From Caprimulgus europaeus (Eukaryota; Chordata; Aves; Caprimulgiformes; Caprimulgidae): 64,000 nt of DNA. Positions 50,301 to 62,158 of the stretch are shown piece after piece (position 1 is the stretch's first letter; every line of letters begins with the position of its first letter). The stretch is from positions 20,859,834 to 20,923,833 of the forward strand of contig OU015523.1 in assembly GCA_907165065.1 (NCBI GenBank), read 5' to 3'. The notes under the pieces are model-generated. The model saw nothing but the letters and a program-made list of their open reading frames with translations, was not told the DNA's origin and did not search any database. The position numbers were made by a program, and so were the translations under genes.

Positions 50301-51716
50301 CAGCACAGCCTACATAGCAAATATCTCTATATCAGGTTTTGCATCCAAGGAAAGATTTTTTTTTTCACCTTCCTGATTTCATCCCTTTCACTTCTCACCA
50401 GCTAGCACATTACTCATACTTAAAGTACAATTAATTTTAAAGACTGTCCCACTCTGTATCAAAACCTTTCCATTCATCTCAGCAAATGTTGGTAATTGTA
50501 AACCTAACGACGGAGGGAAAGTCCTTAGGGAGAGGGACTCATCCTGTCTCCTAGGTCCCTGATTCTGGACTTTAGCAATTGTCTCTGTAAAGATTTGCCT
50601 CCTCCAAGAAATATGTACTTGAGTATTGTAATTGTTTGAGGCTTAATTGGAACTGATCTCTGGTACAAAACCTTCCCCCACAACCCTAGTTTCTCCATAA
50701 AGAGAAAAGAATTACTGTATTATGACACCATAAAATTGTCTGCACAGAGACCTGGAACACTATTACTGCCCCACATGGGGTATTTTTTGCAATCAAGCCT
50801 TAAGTTAGGAGCTAATACCTACAGGCCTTTCAGCTCCCTAGTCAGTGGGAAATTTAGGGGAATTTCTTCATAGGCTTCTGCTCTTTCAAACTCCCAGCAT
50901 TACCACAGATTCTCTGACTCAGTGGAATAGCAGTTAAAAATAAAGGAGGGGGGTGTGAGCTCCTTTGGTGTCCTAGGCCAGAGGGAGAAGTGGAAAAACT
51001 TTAATATGTAGATCAGCAGCATATAAACTCAGTTCTTCCCTCCTTGTCTTTGCTTACTTCTCTGATTGATGTCTGAGGGCAGTAGGGGAAGGAGAACACC
51101 ACAGTCTAACATTTTAAGTTCACATCAAAAGCTAACCAAGCTAACTTAGCCTCTTTCTCCCCCTCCTTATAAATGGTAGTGATAATCTTTATAGATTAGG
51201 ATAGGAAGAGATCAAACAGTTGTTATTATACTTTGCTTCTTTGAAATATGTACTTCCGTTTGCCCGCATCTACCTTTGCTACTGAGCTCCTAACAGTGTA
51301 CTAGGCTATCTATAACCTTTATTTAACAAAAAAATAAATCTTTAAAGGATGAGTGGGACAGGAAGCCCCTCTATATTTTAGAGACCAAACCCAGAAGGAG
51401 ATTCCTTCTAAATCCAGCTATTCCAGTTAGTAGTGCTTGGCACAGCCACTGTGTCTACTATCCCAGACCTTAAAAGATAATTTATGACAGAACTTTGAAT
51501 GTTTCCTGGCTCAATGCATTTTTTAATATACTGGATTATTTGCATCAGTGTCTCTGTTCACCTTATATTTCATGAGTAAGTAAATTGTGGAAGGTTAACC
51601 TATTCTGTAAAATATAGGACTTTATGTGGAAGTCAGTATTGGCACAGTCTGTAGAAGAACTGTGTCTCAGCTGTCTGAGTGAATGTTTGTCTGGCCTTCC
51701 TTGCAATTCTTTTCAG
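47331..51716. other. Intergenic, no gene recognised
   Basis: Locally GC-richer (about 47,460-48,180) with a G-run at 48,129-48,148 and a 20-bp two-copy repeat at 48,389-48,428. Short ORFs show no family signature. Confidence 0.55.
48389..48428. repeat. Two-copy 20-bp tandem repeat
   Basis: ACTGCTCAGGCAGCATGGGA is followed directly by ACTGCTCGGGCAGCACATGG. Each copy contains a small CTGC...GCAG dyad. Confidence 0.75.
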
Positions 51717-51809
51717 TCTTTCTTCCTTTCTTCCTTTCTTCCTTCTTCCTTTCTTTCTTTCCTCCTTTCTTTCTTCCTCCTTTCTTTCTTTCCTCCTTTC
51801 TTTTCCCCT
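51717..51809. repeat. 93-bp pure pyrimidine tract (TTTC/TTCC)n
   Basis: Uninterrupted C/T on the plus strand, made of TTCC and TTTC units with a 15-16-bp higher-order unit TTTCTTTCTTTCCTCC repeated about three times. Confidence 0.95.
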
Positions 51810-54800
51810 AAAGCTAAGGAAATAAATGTAATAAACTAATATAAAATTCTTTAAATTGTCAAGTCATACTCTGGCTAGCTTTTCCCCCTGTATAGTGCTT
51901 TGTGCCATGGTGAACATTTATGCTTATGGTGCATCCTTTCTTGGGTAATTTATAGCATTTAAAAGCTTAGATGATCTTGTGGGCTTCTTTGGTGCTTAAG
52001 TGAGCTCTTGGCTCTGTAGCAGTGACTCCAGATCTAGCAGACAGAAGTGCGCCACTGCAGTGCTTGATTGCTACCATACTCATCCAAGGACGTAACTAGC
52101 AGTGTGAAAGATTTCCCCAAAGACTGATGCATGCAATTAACTGAATTACTTCAACAGGGTGTAGATAGGATAGATTTAAAGTGGAACCTGTTACTGTGCC
52201 AGTGGCTGGATGAGGATCCTCTGTGCCAGTCGAAGGGGAAGAAAATCCTTCTCTGCCAGTTCTCACTGACGAAGTTCTTGCTGTGACAGCAGATCTAGCT
52301 CACAAGCTTGATTTAATGCCCTCAATTACCATATCTTTGTAATTATCGTCCATGTCTGATAAGTCTTGTGGAAACTATCAGGTCCTGAGTAGAGGATCTA
52401 GGACTCTTGTAAGAATATAATGTCTTGAATTGATCTTTCTGTTTAATGTTTCATCACTTTGCTACCGATTGATCATTCTTTGAATAAAATGATAGCATAG
52501 CTGTATGCCAACATTTGTGATTCATTTTCACTTAGCTAATCAAAATGTTGTTTCACAAGACCCTGATGATGTTCAGGATGCCTTTTAGGAGGTATTACCT
52601 TCCTTCAAGCTGGCTGACTCAGATAGTCTATTTCTTATAATGTTACTAGACCAAACCCCATGATTTATGAGGCATGTTTTCCTCTAACAAATAGTTCCTA
52701 TGGAGGCACAGGACTGTTTAATTCCAAAATTTTTCAACTAGTAAGAAATCATGGGTTTGTTTTGGTTTTTTTTTTTTTTTTCAGTTAAAGGAACTACAAC
52801 ATCTTAGCATATCCTGGATCAGTAATTGCACATTTCCTCTTTTTACATTAAATTTAGGGATTAGCAGAAGATTTCTAGCCTGGTCCATAGAGATCAACCA
52901 TTCATCATTGGCTAGCCAAGCCATGCATCTGTTTTCACCCTGTCTCCTGCTGAAACCACAACACTAAGATTCAGACACTGACTTGTTTTTAGGAGGGCTT
53001 CTTTTAGCTGTGTGAACAAATTAAGATAAAATTTTTCAGTTCTTCAGTAGTCACGAACCGTGTTCATGTTTGTAGCTGAATTTTGAAAGCACATACCTAT
53101 CAGCCAGGGATGTGACTCCCTTTTTTATGAAGAATAGTTGCTCCTTTTACTGATATAATCCTAGTAAGTTAAACAGTGTAATGGAGTTTGATGATTGCTA
53201 TAGCAATGAAGTGGTAAGTAAAGATCACCTTTAGGAAGGCACTGAAGTAGGAAGGAGCAGTGAGTCAGGATAATCTAATGTAGTTAAGAGACTCTGTAGT
53301 TCTCAGGCTGCAATAGTAAGCAAGTTTATCACAGGCCTTAGGGACACAGGTGAATTTTACCCAGAAAACTAAGCATTTTGCTAGTTTTATGTCTGGTATA
53401 ATTATGTTCTCAAGTTTTAGATTTTTTGTTTTGTTTTGTATTCCATGAGCTTCAGTAGCAGTAGCATTGGGAAAACACTGTAGCACTGAACGCTCTCTGC
53501 CTGCAGCAAAGATGAAGTTCATAAAGGACACCGAGAGCACAGAGCCCCTGTTAACCTTCTGTGAATGAAGTTTTGTTCTGAGAAAGCAATCTTTTTTTTG
53601 CTCTAGGTCTTTATACAATCCCATATGTTTTCTTTTCTAAATAGAGAAGACACCACTGTAGTAATTTTGTAGCTATGATCAGCTTCAAAAACGCTGTAGA
53701 AGCATCTGGTAGGGCCAGAATTGTGGTTCATGATGTCAGCCACCACCTTTCATGTTATTTTTTAAGAAGTTAAATTGCCTTTCAAACAATGACAGGTTAA
53801 GAAAAGTCTGAGAAAACAAGCCTTTCTCTAAATCCAGTGTTAACCTGTATTTTCCTGAGTGTATGATTACAAATATTGCCATTTAAAGCGTCGCACATAT
53901 CCCTCTTTCACCGAGCAGTATGGCAGACTTCTAACCGCTTGCTTGTGCTTTCTTCAATTTTGATGGTCCTTTGAGTTAGTGATGCTTGTGCAATTCCAAA
54001 TGAGAGCTCCCAGAGCTCACATGGTGCCATTTCTTCCTGATTAAGCAGAACAAGTGAGCACCTGATTGACTTTTACCTTAAATGCTGACATTCTGCAGTC
54101 AAAGGGGAGAAGGGGAAAAAAAAAATCATCTGTGATAGTGCTTAAAGCACACAGGCCATTTTCGGCAAGGATTTCCATTTCAAGAGGTTTGTTACTATAG
54201 GCTTGGATTAGTGTATGCATCGAAAGCTTTATTTAGGCAGATTTTCATCCTTGAGGCACACACTTATCAAAGCTCTTTGTTGTTCCAAATCCGTATGATT
54301 ATATGCTGAATAATGAATATTTTCTAAAAGCTTTATGCAGCCACACTGTAACACCTCACCAGTTTCAGCTGATCTCTTTCTTTTTTTTTTTTTTACATAT
54401 TCTAACATAAAACTTTTAGCAAAGACTTTTAGCAATTTACAAGTTCTTCAGTGCCAGGCAACTGAATTGCTGAGATGTTGATTTAAAAAAACAAAAGGTA
54501 TCTTATGCTGATTTTGTTTTAGAATAAGCTGACTAGCTGCGATTGAGGTTAATTGACCTTTATAATGGATACACAGGACAGTACTAAAGCTGTATACATA
54601 AACTGCAAGTTTATTTGAAAGCAAATTGTGTTAATTGACATTCATTGTGCATCTTTCTGCTGTTTATTGCTAGTTGCTCATGTGAATAGTTTGTTGATAT
54701 TATAGATAGGACAAACATTTGTTTCAGATAAATAAGATTTTCAGTTGAATAGGTTTTAATTAAATGATCCCCTGTACTCAATTTTGAAACTGTGAAGTAC

Positions 54801-57800
54801 TATACAGGATGTAGCTGATCCTGTTATCTAGGATCTTAAATTGTTGAATTGCATCTCCCACGTATTTGTTTATTTTGGCAAATAGTGCATAAATTCTCTG
54901 CCAGTTCTGCAAGTTTTAGGTGTTTTTCCAAAGTAAAACATGAAATTATGGTGCTGTGGAGACTGAGTTTATGCAAGAATTCTAGGTGATTAGTTTGCCT
55001 CAGAGGGCAAACCAGTTATATTAAGCACATATTCACTACTATATGAAAAGCATAAGTCAGAGTATATATAGACATCCTGTCATACACAGGTCCTGTTCTG
55101 CTAAACACTCAGACATTTTCTTTCCTTTCCTAGACCTCGCTGACCACCTGTAGGGCCTGGCCTGTATAGTCACAGTCTTACTGCTTTTCACAGCAGGCAG
55201 TATTTTTGACCCCATGACTAAGTTCTACATACATCTACAAATTCAGGCCAAAGCAGTCAATTTTCTCATTTTTTTCTCCAATGAAGGAAAGCCATAGCTG
55301 ACAAAGTCACTGGTCACACACCCACTTCCACTGATGATGGCTTTCTCTTTGCTCTGAAAGCAAGATGAAAATGCAAGAGCTTTTTTTTTTTTCCAAAAGC
55401 CCTACATGGAAGCCTTTTCTAGGTTACATAGCACAGTTTGCTTAACAAAGTTAAAATGAGCAAAGATTGCTAATACATTTTGTCTAAAAAAAAAAAAAGC
55501 AGAACTAAGAAGACAGGTAGATGTGCTGTAGGCATGTTCATAGTATAAATTGAGTGGAGCAGAGCTATCAGTTGTGCTAATAATCTTCTAGCTCCTTCGG
55601 ATACTTCATCACTGTCTTTAAATAGACATGAAGCTAGACAGATAGGCAAGGAAATAAAATAAGTATTTACTGTATATTTTTACCACAAAGGTATTTAAAG
55701 AGAAACAACTGTTCTTCCAGTAAGCTACATTTTATTTTAATATGCTGGTGTGAAGGATGATTCTAATCATTCACCTCTTTTGTTAGAGATGAGAGCAAAC
55801 TTAGGAGGCAAAGTAGTTGTTAGGTAATATACAGAGAGATTTATTTGAAAGCATGCAAGTTCTTCAGTTTTGCTGTATTCATTTTTCTCTAAAGTGTTTT
55901 TTTCCCACACAAGTGTCTTTCTCTTTCCATTTCTTTTACATTTGCACCCTGTAAAGTGTAAGGTTATTTCCAGCAGTGTTTTAAGAAGTGCTTTCCCTGG
56001 AGGATGTTCTTATGATAGCCAGCAAGGGACAGCTCTCAAATACAATGGTGAACATTTTAGAGAGATTTGTGAAATAAGATGTGTTGCAGACACAACTTAC
56101 AAGTACCTTATTTCATGTCACAGTAAATTGGCAAAAGGCTGGGGCCTGATTTTCAGCTCTGATTGAGCTAACTAGCTCCAGGAGTAGTCCCTGAGACCTG
56201 CACTGAGTGCTGGGCATCCAAGCAAAGCACATCAGTAGTGTCTAGATGAGAATGCTTCAAAAACTGAAAGAGTAGAAGCAGTAGAGGCTATCTGTCTGTT
56301 GTGATGATAGAGTGTGTACTCCTGTATTCAAACTGGATCCCAAGTCACCAAGTAACTTAACGCTTGTACGTTAGTTTGCACTTAGGGTAGCTATGATTAA
56401 CGTAGAAGTTTGGCTCCTTCTGCAGGAAAGCTAAGGCTTGGGAACGATTCAGGTTGAAGTCCTCCCACTTCCTCCCTTGGCCATATGGACATGACTGGTA
56501 GCACACAACAAGACAGCCTTTCCATATGTGGAGACCTCCAGAAACCATGACTGAGGAAGGGAGACAGGTATTCTGGAAAGCCTGGGTTGCATAGCTTCTT
56601 CAATGGGAAAGTAAAGGGACAGTAGTAAGGGTGCACCTAACCCTCACTCACTGTGAGCATACAGGAGCCATGGAGAATCACACTTTGAAATCTGAGATCT
56701 TTGATTGTTTGAGAAAGCCTGGAGTTTGTCACAGCCCCACACCAGAGTACCAGTGAGTATGGGGGTATTAATGTAGTTGGTTAGCATGGGGAATGGGCCT
56801 TAGTAGGTGAGGACATAGTGTCTCTGTCCCAGGAACACAGGCATTGTGGGACACTGGTCAGGTTTGAATTAAACAGCCAAGGTATGTGAAGTGTTAAGGA
56901 GCACCACTTGCCCTCCAGCCCTCTTGTCCTGCATTTGTGCATGCCTTCCTGGCACAGGCAGATTTTCTGTACTCTTACTGTCAGCAGACAGATCTTATGC
57001 CTAGCAGAGATTGCCAGGCATGTCAGACCAAATTCTGCCTAGACAGAAAAAATGAAATGACCACCTCAGATCTCCCTAGCCTGTTATGGACACCCTCCCA
57101 CCTGTTTCCTTCTTCTAGAGAATTTGTATTTCCCAAGAAGTGCAGGTGCATTGCAATGACCATGGTTTATTATGCATACATGACTCTCTAGATTTCACAG
57201 CTGTGTTTCCCTGAGTGTATTATCCATTATTATCCCCCATTCTGTTTTGCCATGTGCTTGTAGTGGCATTTCTTGAGATTTCCTAGACAGGAGGAAATAG
57301 AAAATTTGACACCACTTTTGTTGTGTTCCAGTGAACAGACAAGCCCTTCTTGTAGGGACAGGTGAAATATAGAGCTTGACAGACTCAGTGGCTGGTTGTC
57401 AGTCTGCAGCAAGGATGCTAGCTAGGGCCAGCCCTCTGGCCAGCCCTCAGGACTTCAAATGCAGACAAGAAGCTCAGGTTGATGGGCTCATCATGTGAGA
57501 CAACACTGCAGACATACAAACTGGATGCTCTACACAGCCATTTTACAGCCTTTTCCACATTCTCCCTGAGATGTAGGGAAAAATCTGCTCATTGCCTACC
57601 GGGAACCAAAGATCAGGGATGCAACTGAACACCTCATGCAGGAGCTTTTAGATCAAAAGAAGATGCTTATACCATTCTATATAACACATTCCTGGAACTG
57701 ACCAAAGACTATCATTGCACAAAGCAGTAGTACAACATACACAACCAGGAGACATCAGAGTGTGATGCAGATACCCTCTTCAGTGGCTAATGGAACCCAA

Positions 57801-60800
57801 AACCTCAACTTGGAGGTATGAAAGAGAGGCAGTGGGTTTGCCACGCTGTTAATAGACATGATGGAACTACTTCCCTCTGAAAGAAGGCTCAGGCATCTAT
57901 GATGTCATGTAACTCAGTTGCAAAACTGCCATTGAGGTTGTCTTAGGACAGACACCAAGCTGCTAATGTGACTCAAGGTGCTGAAAAAGTCTATGGCATG
58001 TCTTCCTTTAACTATTGACACCACAGATTTTTTTGTGTGTACCTATGTGTGTATCTGTGGGCAGAAAGAATTGTACTGACCTTGTTTGATGGAACAGCTA
58101 ATTTCCAGGAAAAGGGACAGGTTGTACTCATCCTGTGAACCTAGTGACATCAAGAAACCGGCCTGTCTGCTCCACAGCACCTGAGGTATCCTTTTTTACT
58201 TTCACTGTTGCCTTGTGCTCTCTGCACTGCCTTCTTTTGTAACGACTTTACCAGTGTGATGCAGATCCCCTGACAATGCCAGAAATTACTTTAATTGCCA
58301 CTACTTTGGAGCAAGCACTATGGTATAAAGGCCCCTTTTATCTCATAGCTAGTGAGCTGTGGGCTTCCTCACATCACAGGAGAGACAGGCCACTCAGAGG
58401 TAGGATTGGTGAAGTGTAGGATGGATAACTGGGTGGTCAGGTGGGGGAAAAAATTGGCTGGACTGCTGGGCTCAGAGGGTTTTGTGTGCAATGCAAAGTC
58501 CAGGTGGCAGCCAGTAATTAGTTGAGTCCTTTGCAGGTCAGTCTCCTCCAGAATTTCCACAAGTATGGCCATGTTCTGCCTTATGCTTCATGTACTCATT
58601 CACACCTCAGCAAAATGAATGCAAACCCCTCCTTGCTGCTAACCCCTACGCTGATATGTTCATGTCCACTGTCTTTCAAAAGTTTTGTTACAAAACCTGG
58701 AAAGCAGGATGCTCATTCCTGGGATCTGCAGGCTCATCAGCATGGATTGCAGGGCTGCAGTCTGGCCCTTGCTACCCTCTTTGACAGTAGAGCAGCCTTC
58801 CTTTGACACAACGCCTGCTGTGAACCGCAGTCAAACGGGGCTGAGCATGAGGCAACACTGCTAAAAGCTACATTAACTTTGACCAGAGGTGGTTATTCCC
58901 TGGGGACGAGGGTGTCCACCATCACTTGATTTTTTCTAAGGGTCACCTAAGTCTTTCTGAGTTTCTGACTTCCTGCTGTGGGCAGGTGGCAGTGCACACG
59001 CCAGCAGCCAGCCCAGTGCTGCAGCCCTGGGGGGAAATGTGCTGCACCTGCACCAGGCCCTCTGCGCTGGGGAAAATCCCCACCAGCTAGAGGCTGGCAG
59101 GGCTGGCCTTGGTAGCTTTGCCTCTGCTGTTGCTCACTGGTTTTGCATCTTTTTCTATGCTTTGTAACCACAGGGAACAGTGGACTCTCTGTTACCTCCA
59201 AATCAGAGACTTCCAAGCCTTATAGTCCTCAATTGCAGAGGAAGGTTAATAGAAATGAAGAGGGACATGACACCATTGAGCAAATGACAGAGAGGAACAA
59301 AGCTTCTGCTGCTTGCTTCTTTTCCCTGTCTCTGGGACATTTTAAAGATTCCTCAAATGTAGCTTAGATCTCCATCAGACTTTCTCCAACACTTCCTGGA
59401 ATTACCTTTCATTCAGATTACCCAGCACTAAAGCCAGTTGGATAACTGTTTGTGCTATTAAAAAGAGTTTAATCCATGATCAGTGTGATTAATGAGCCAC
59501 TGAGAGATGAAAGAAGGCTGAGAATGCTTCTTGTAGGAAATATGCAATTTTTTTCTTTGTGGTACAGAATTTCCTCATTCTTTTTCTCAGAATAGCTCAA
59601 GAGAACGGAAGTTTCTCAGTCTGAGATCTAATCTGCTCTGCCTTCACAGGAAGTTACAAATATCTTGAACAAGCTTTCAGTTGACACATTTTTCTAAACA
59701 AGAAGCTCTTTGGATAAAGCCTTACTGATTAGAGACAGGAGTGGTTAAACCACAGCTCATGGCCATGGCTACCAACTACTTAACGTCACACCTTTATCCT
59801 CTTGCCATCAGCACAAGTTATACAGGGTTTGATTCCTGTAAAATAACAGCAGCTGTTGGGTATTCTGCTGTGTTAAAAGCCTTGCCTGTGTCACTGTAAC
59901 TAGTTAGGCTTATTTTCATTTGCAAACCTATGCAAATAAACATTTCTCAGGGTATTTGTATCTCTGGTCTCTGTGGTTGTTAGTCCTTCACCCAGCTAAC
60001 TTAGCTATTTCTTGGCAGTCATAATTAGATTTCAACTCACCTCTGCATATTTTTAGAGGTTCAGCAATTTTACAGATGTCTAGATAGAAGCATCCTCTAC
60101 CACAAAACCCAAAAGATAAGCCCCTCTTAGAGGAATTCAAGCTGACTTTAGTCCTTCTCTAGAATGAGGAGACGGTAGAAGCCAATCCAAATATGTTATT
60201 TCAGAAGTTATTAAAGTCTCATTAAGTAAAGTCAGTACTGCGTGGCATTGCACACTGCTGGTTAGAAAAGCATTAAGAAACAAATACAGCTGCTTGATAC
60301 AACCTCTCACGTACTTCATCCCGCCTAGGGATTCTGCATCCCCACCGTGCCTGGCAATACGGGGTCATTGCTGCTAAACGATGATTGTTGCCAGTGTAAA
60401 AAGTAAGGTAAAACCAGAAACAAATCTTACACCTCCCATTACTGTTTATTTTTCTAAACAGAGTTTTTTTACTCCAAATCTTTGAAATCTAGTTAATACA
60501 ATTTTCTTAAATTGCTATTTTTATATTTTATTACTGTAGCCTTCAAAGCAGATCTGTGTAGTAGGAGTCTGACAGCAGCCATTTGAGGGGTCATGAAAAC
60601 TACAGAAAGCATCTCCATTGGAAAAAAAAAGCGGGGGGAGAAAAACTTTCCATTTGTTTATAGCTTCTTCAGAAATACTCTTTTTGGGGTGGAACTTTCT
60701 ATGTTTCATCTCTTCTGAAGGTGATTTTCTTTTAAGCTGTTGGCAGTATGTGGAAACATTTTAACATAAATGCAAAATGCCTTAGATTATGAAAATTGTG

Positions 60801-60840
60801 TGACTAATTAGTGAGCAAAAAGTTTCTCTATTGATTTGAT
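51810..60840. other. Intergenic, no gene recognised
   Basis: AT-rich sequence with homopolymer runs near 52,770, 54,385, 55,382 and 55,489. A TATA-like GGTATAAAGG occurs near 58,323 but no gene follows. The longest ORF (53,265-53,624, minus) has no recognisable features. Confidence 0.55.
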
Positions 60841-61489
60841 ACACAGATTATTATGCATGATAAAAATACTCAGTGGAGTTGCCATTTACTGTGTTAGTCT
60901 TAGAACAGAGCAGTCTTTGAAGTGTAGTGACCACATTAAAAATCAAGTAGTTTTTAAAAGGCTCAAACACATGATTCAGTTTATTATTGAAGTACTCTAA
61001 AAGAAGACAAGCAGTTAAAATGTGTATTCCAAAATATACTGGCAAATGACAATAAAATCTCATATGAAAGACAAGAGTACACAATAACCAAATTGGTTTT
61101 TGACATTTTTGTGTACAAACAAATACTCTATTAACAAACTTCACACCACACACCAAAGGCAAGAGCTTCACAAAAAATGATCATAAAAATATAACACTGA
61201 TACTGATTTTTTTTTTTTTCTCCAAGCTTGCATTCTCTGTATGATGCTTGGGAAGAATGAGAACAGGTGTGAAAATAGCAATAAGGAAATTGCCAGTGCA
61301 TAAGCTATTCAGATGGCTGTGTTCTCTAAAAAATAATGAACACAGAGCACCTGATTCAGACTCACACTGCAGTTCTTTCATACCTCCAGGATAGGAGGTA
61401 GGAGATTATAGTCTACTTTAGAGCCTGTTTTGGAGAATAGTATGAAACAACTTTAATATTAATGAGAATTAGCTTGATACTTTTCAAAG

Positions 61490-61961
61490 TAAGATGTGAA
61501 TGTATCCACCTATTTATTATGATTATATATAAATGAAAATACATTCTGTACAAACATCAGCACACATCTGAAAATAGAGACAGTGTGATTAATCTGTAAT
61601 GTTTTAGAATAAATACGTACAATATTTACATTTTGGGCAGTTCTGGAAATAAACATGTCCAGATTATATACCGCTACCTAAAACAATTCTCTATTATTAT
61701 TGAAAATGCATTTGCTGTACAAATATTTATAAATACATATATATAAACTTTTTTTCAGTGAAATGTCTATGGATTCATTGAAAAGCATGAGTTATTATCA
61801 GCTAACATCAAGTGTCCACATATTAAACAGTCTAGAGGATCATACATCAGACAGAAGTAGTTTTTCAGTGTTGAGAATATTTTCTGTTCTGCTTCTGTGC
61901 CTTCATACTGGTGAATCTGATTGTCTTTTCTGAAAACCTGCAGAAAAGCAGCAGGACTGAA
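61490..61961 (-). other. SAMSN1: SAMSN1 3' UTR (extent inferred), AU-rich
   Basis: Downstream of the stop the transcript strand is strongly AU-rich with several ATTTA pentamers (plus-strand TAAAT near 61,531, 61,611 and 61,729). AATAAA on the transcript strand lies at 61513-61518, and further signals at 60980-60985, 60527-60532 and 60445-60450. The UTR end is therefore uncertain and may reach 60.4 kb. Confidence 0.5.
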
Positions 61962-62158
61962 TCAGTTTGACTCAGTGATTGTTACTGACTGCACCATGTC
62001 AGACAACGTTTCTGGGTCTACTTCTTCTTTACCATTATCTGAATTTTCTGATGAGATGTAACAGCCAGAATCTCTTGGACAGTCATTTAACTGGGATTTG
62101 TCAAAGCCTTGCTGGGGGCTTGAGCTCCGTGTCTCCTCACTTTTCTGCTGTTGTTCAA
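61962..62158 (-). CDS. SAMSN1: SAMSN1 terminal coding exon (C-terminal 64 residues)
   Basis: Minus-strand acceptor TTCCTAG before 62158; TGA at 61964-61962. The exon begins with two bases of a split codon, then EQQQKSEETRSSS, SQLNDCPRDSGCYISS, ENSDNGKEE and DPETLSDMV, ending TESN. The C-P-R-D-S-G-C-Y-I-S-S-x-N-S-D-N-G-K-E block is the conserved C-terminus of SAMSN1 (HACS1/SLy2). That protein is an SH3- and SAM-domain adaptor of B cells and other haematopoietic cells that dampens activation signalling. The SAM and SH3 exons lie beyond the right edge. Position and strand relative to HSPA13 match human 21q11.2. Confidence 0.93.

Noticed and set aside
53265..53624. 119-codon minus-strand ORF
   Set aside because: No recognisable motif or repeat family; isolated in AT-rich DNA.
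58315..58345. TATA-like GGTATAAAGG, considered as an LTR or gene promoter
   Set aside because: No paired long repeat, no primer-binding site and no gag/pol-like reading around it.
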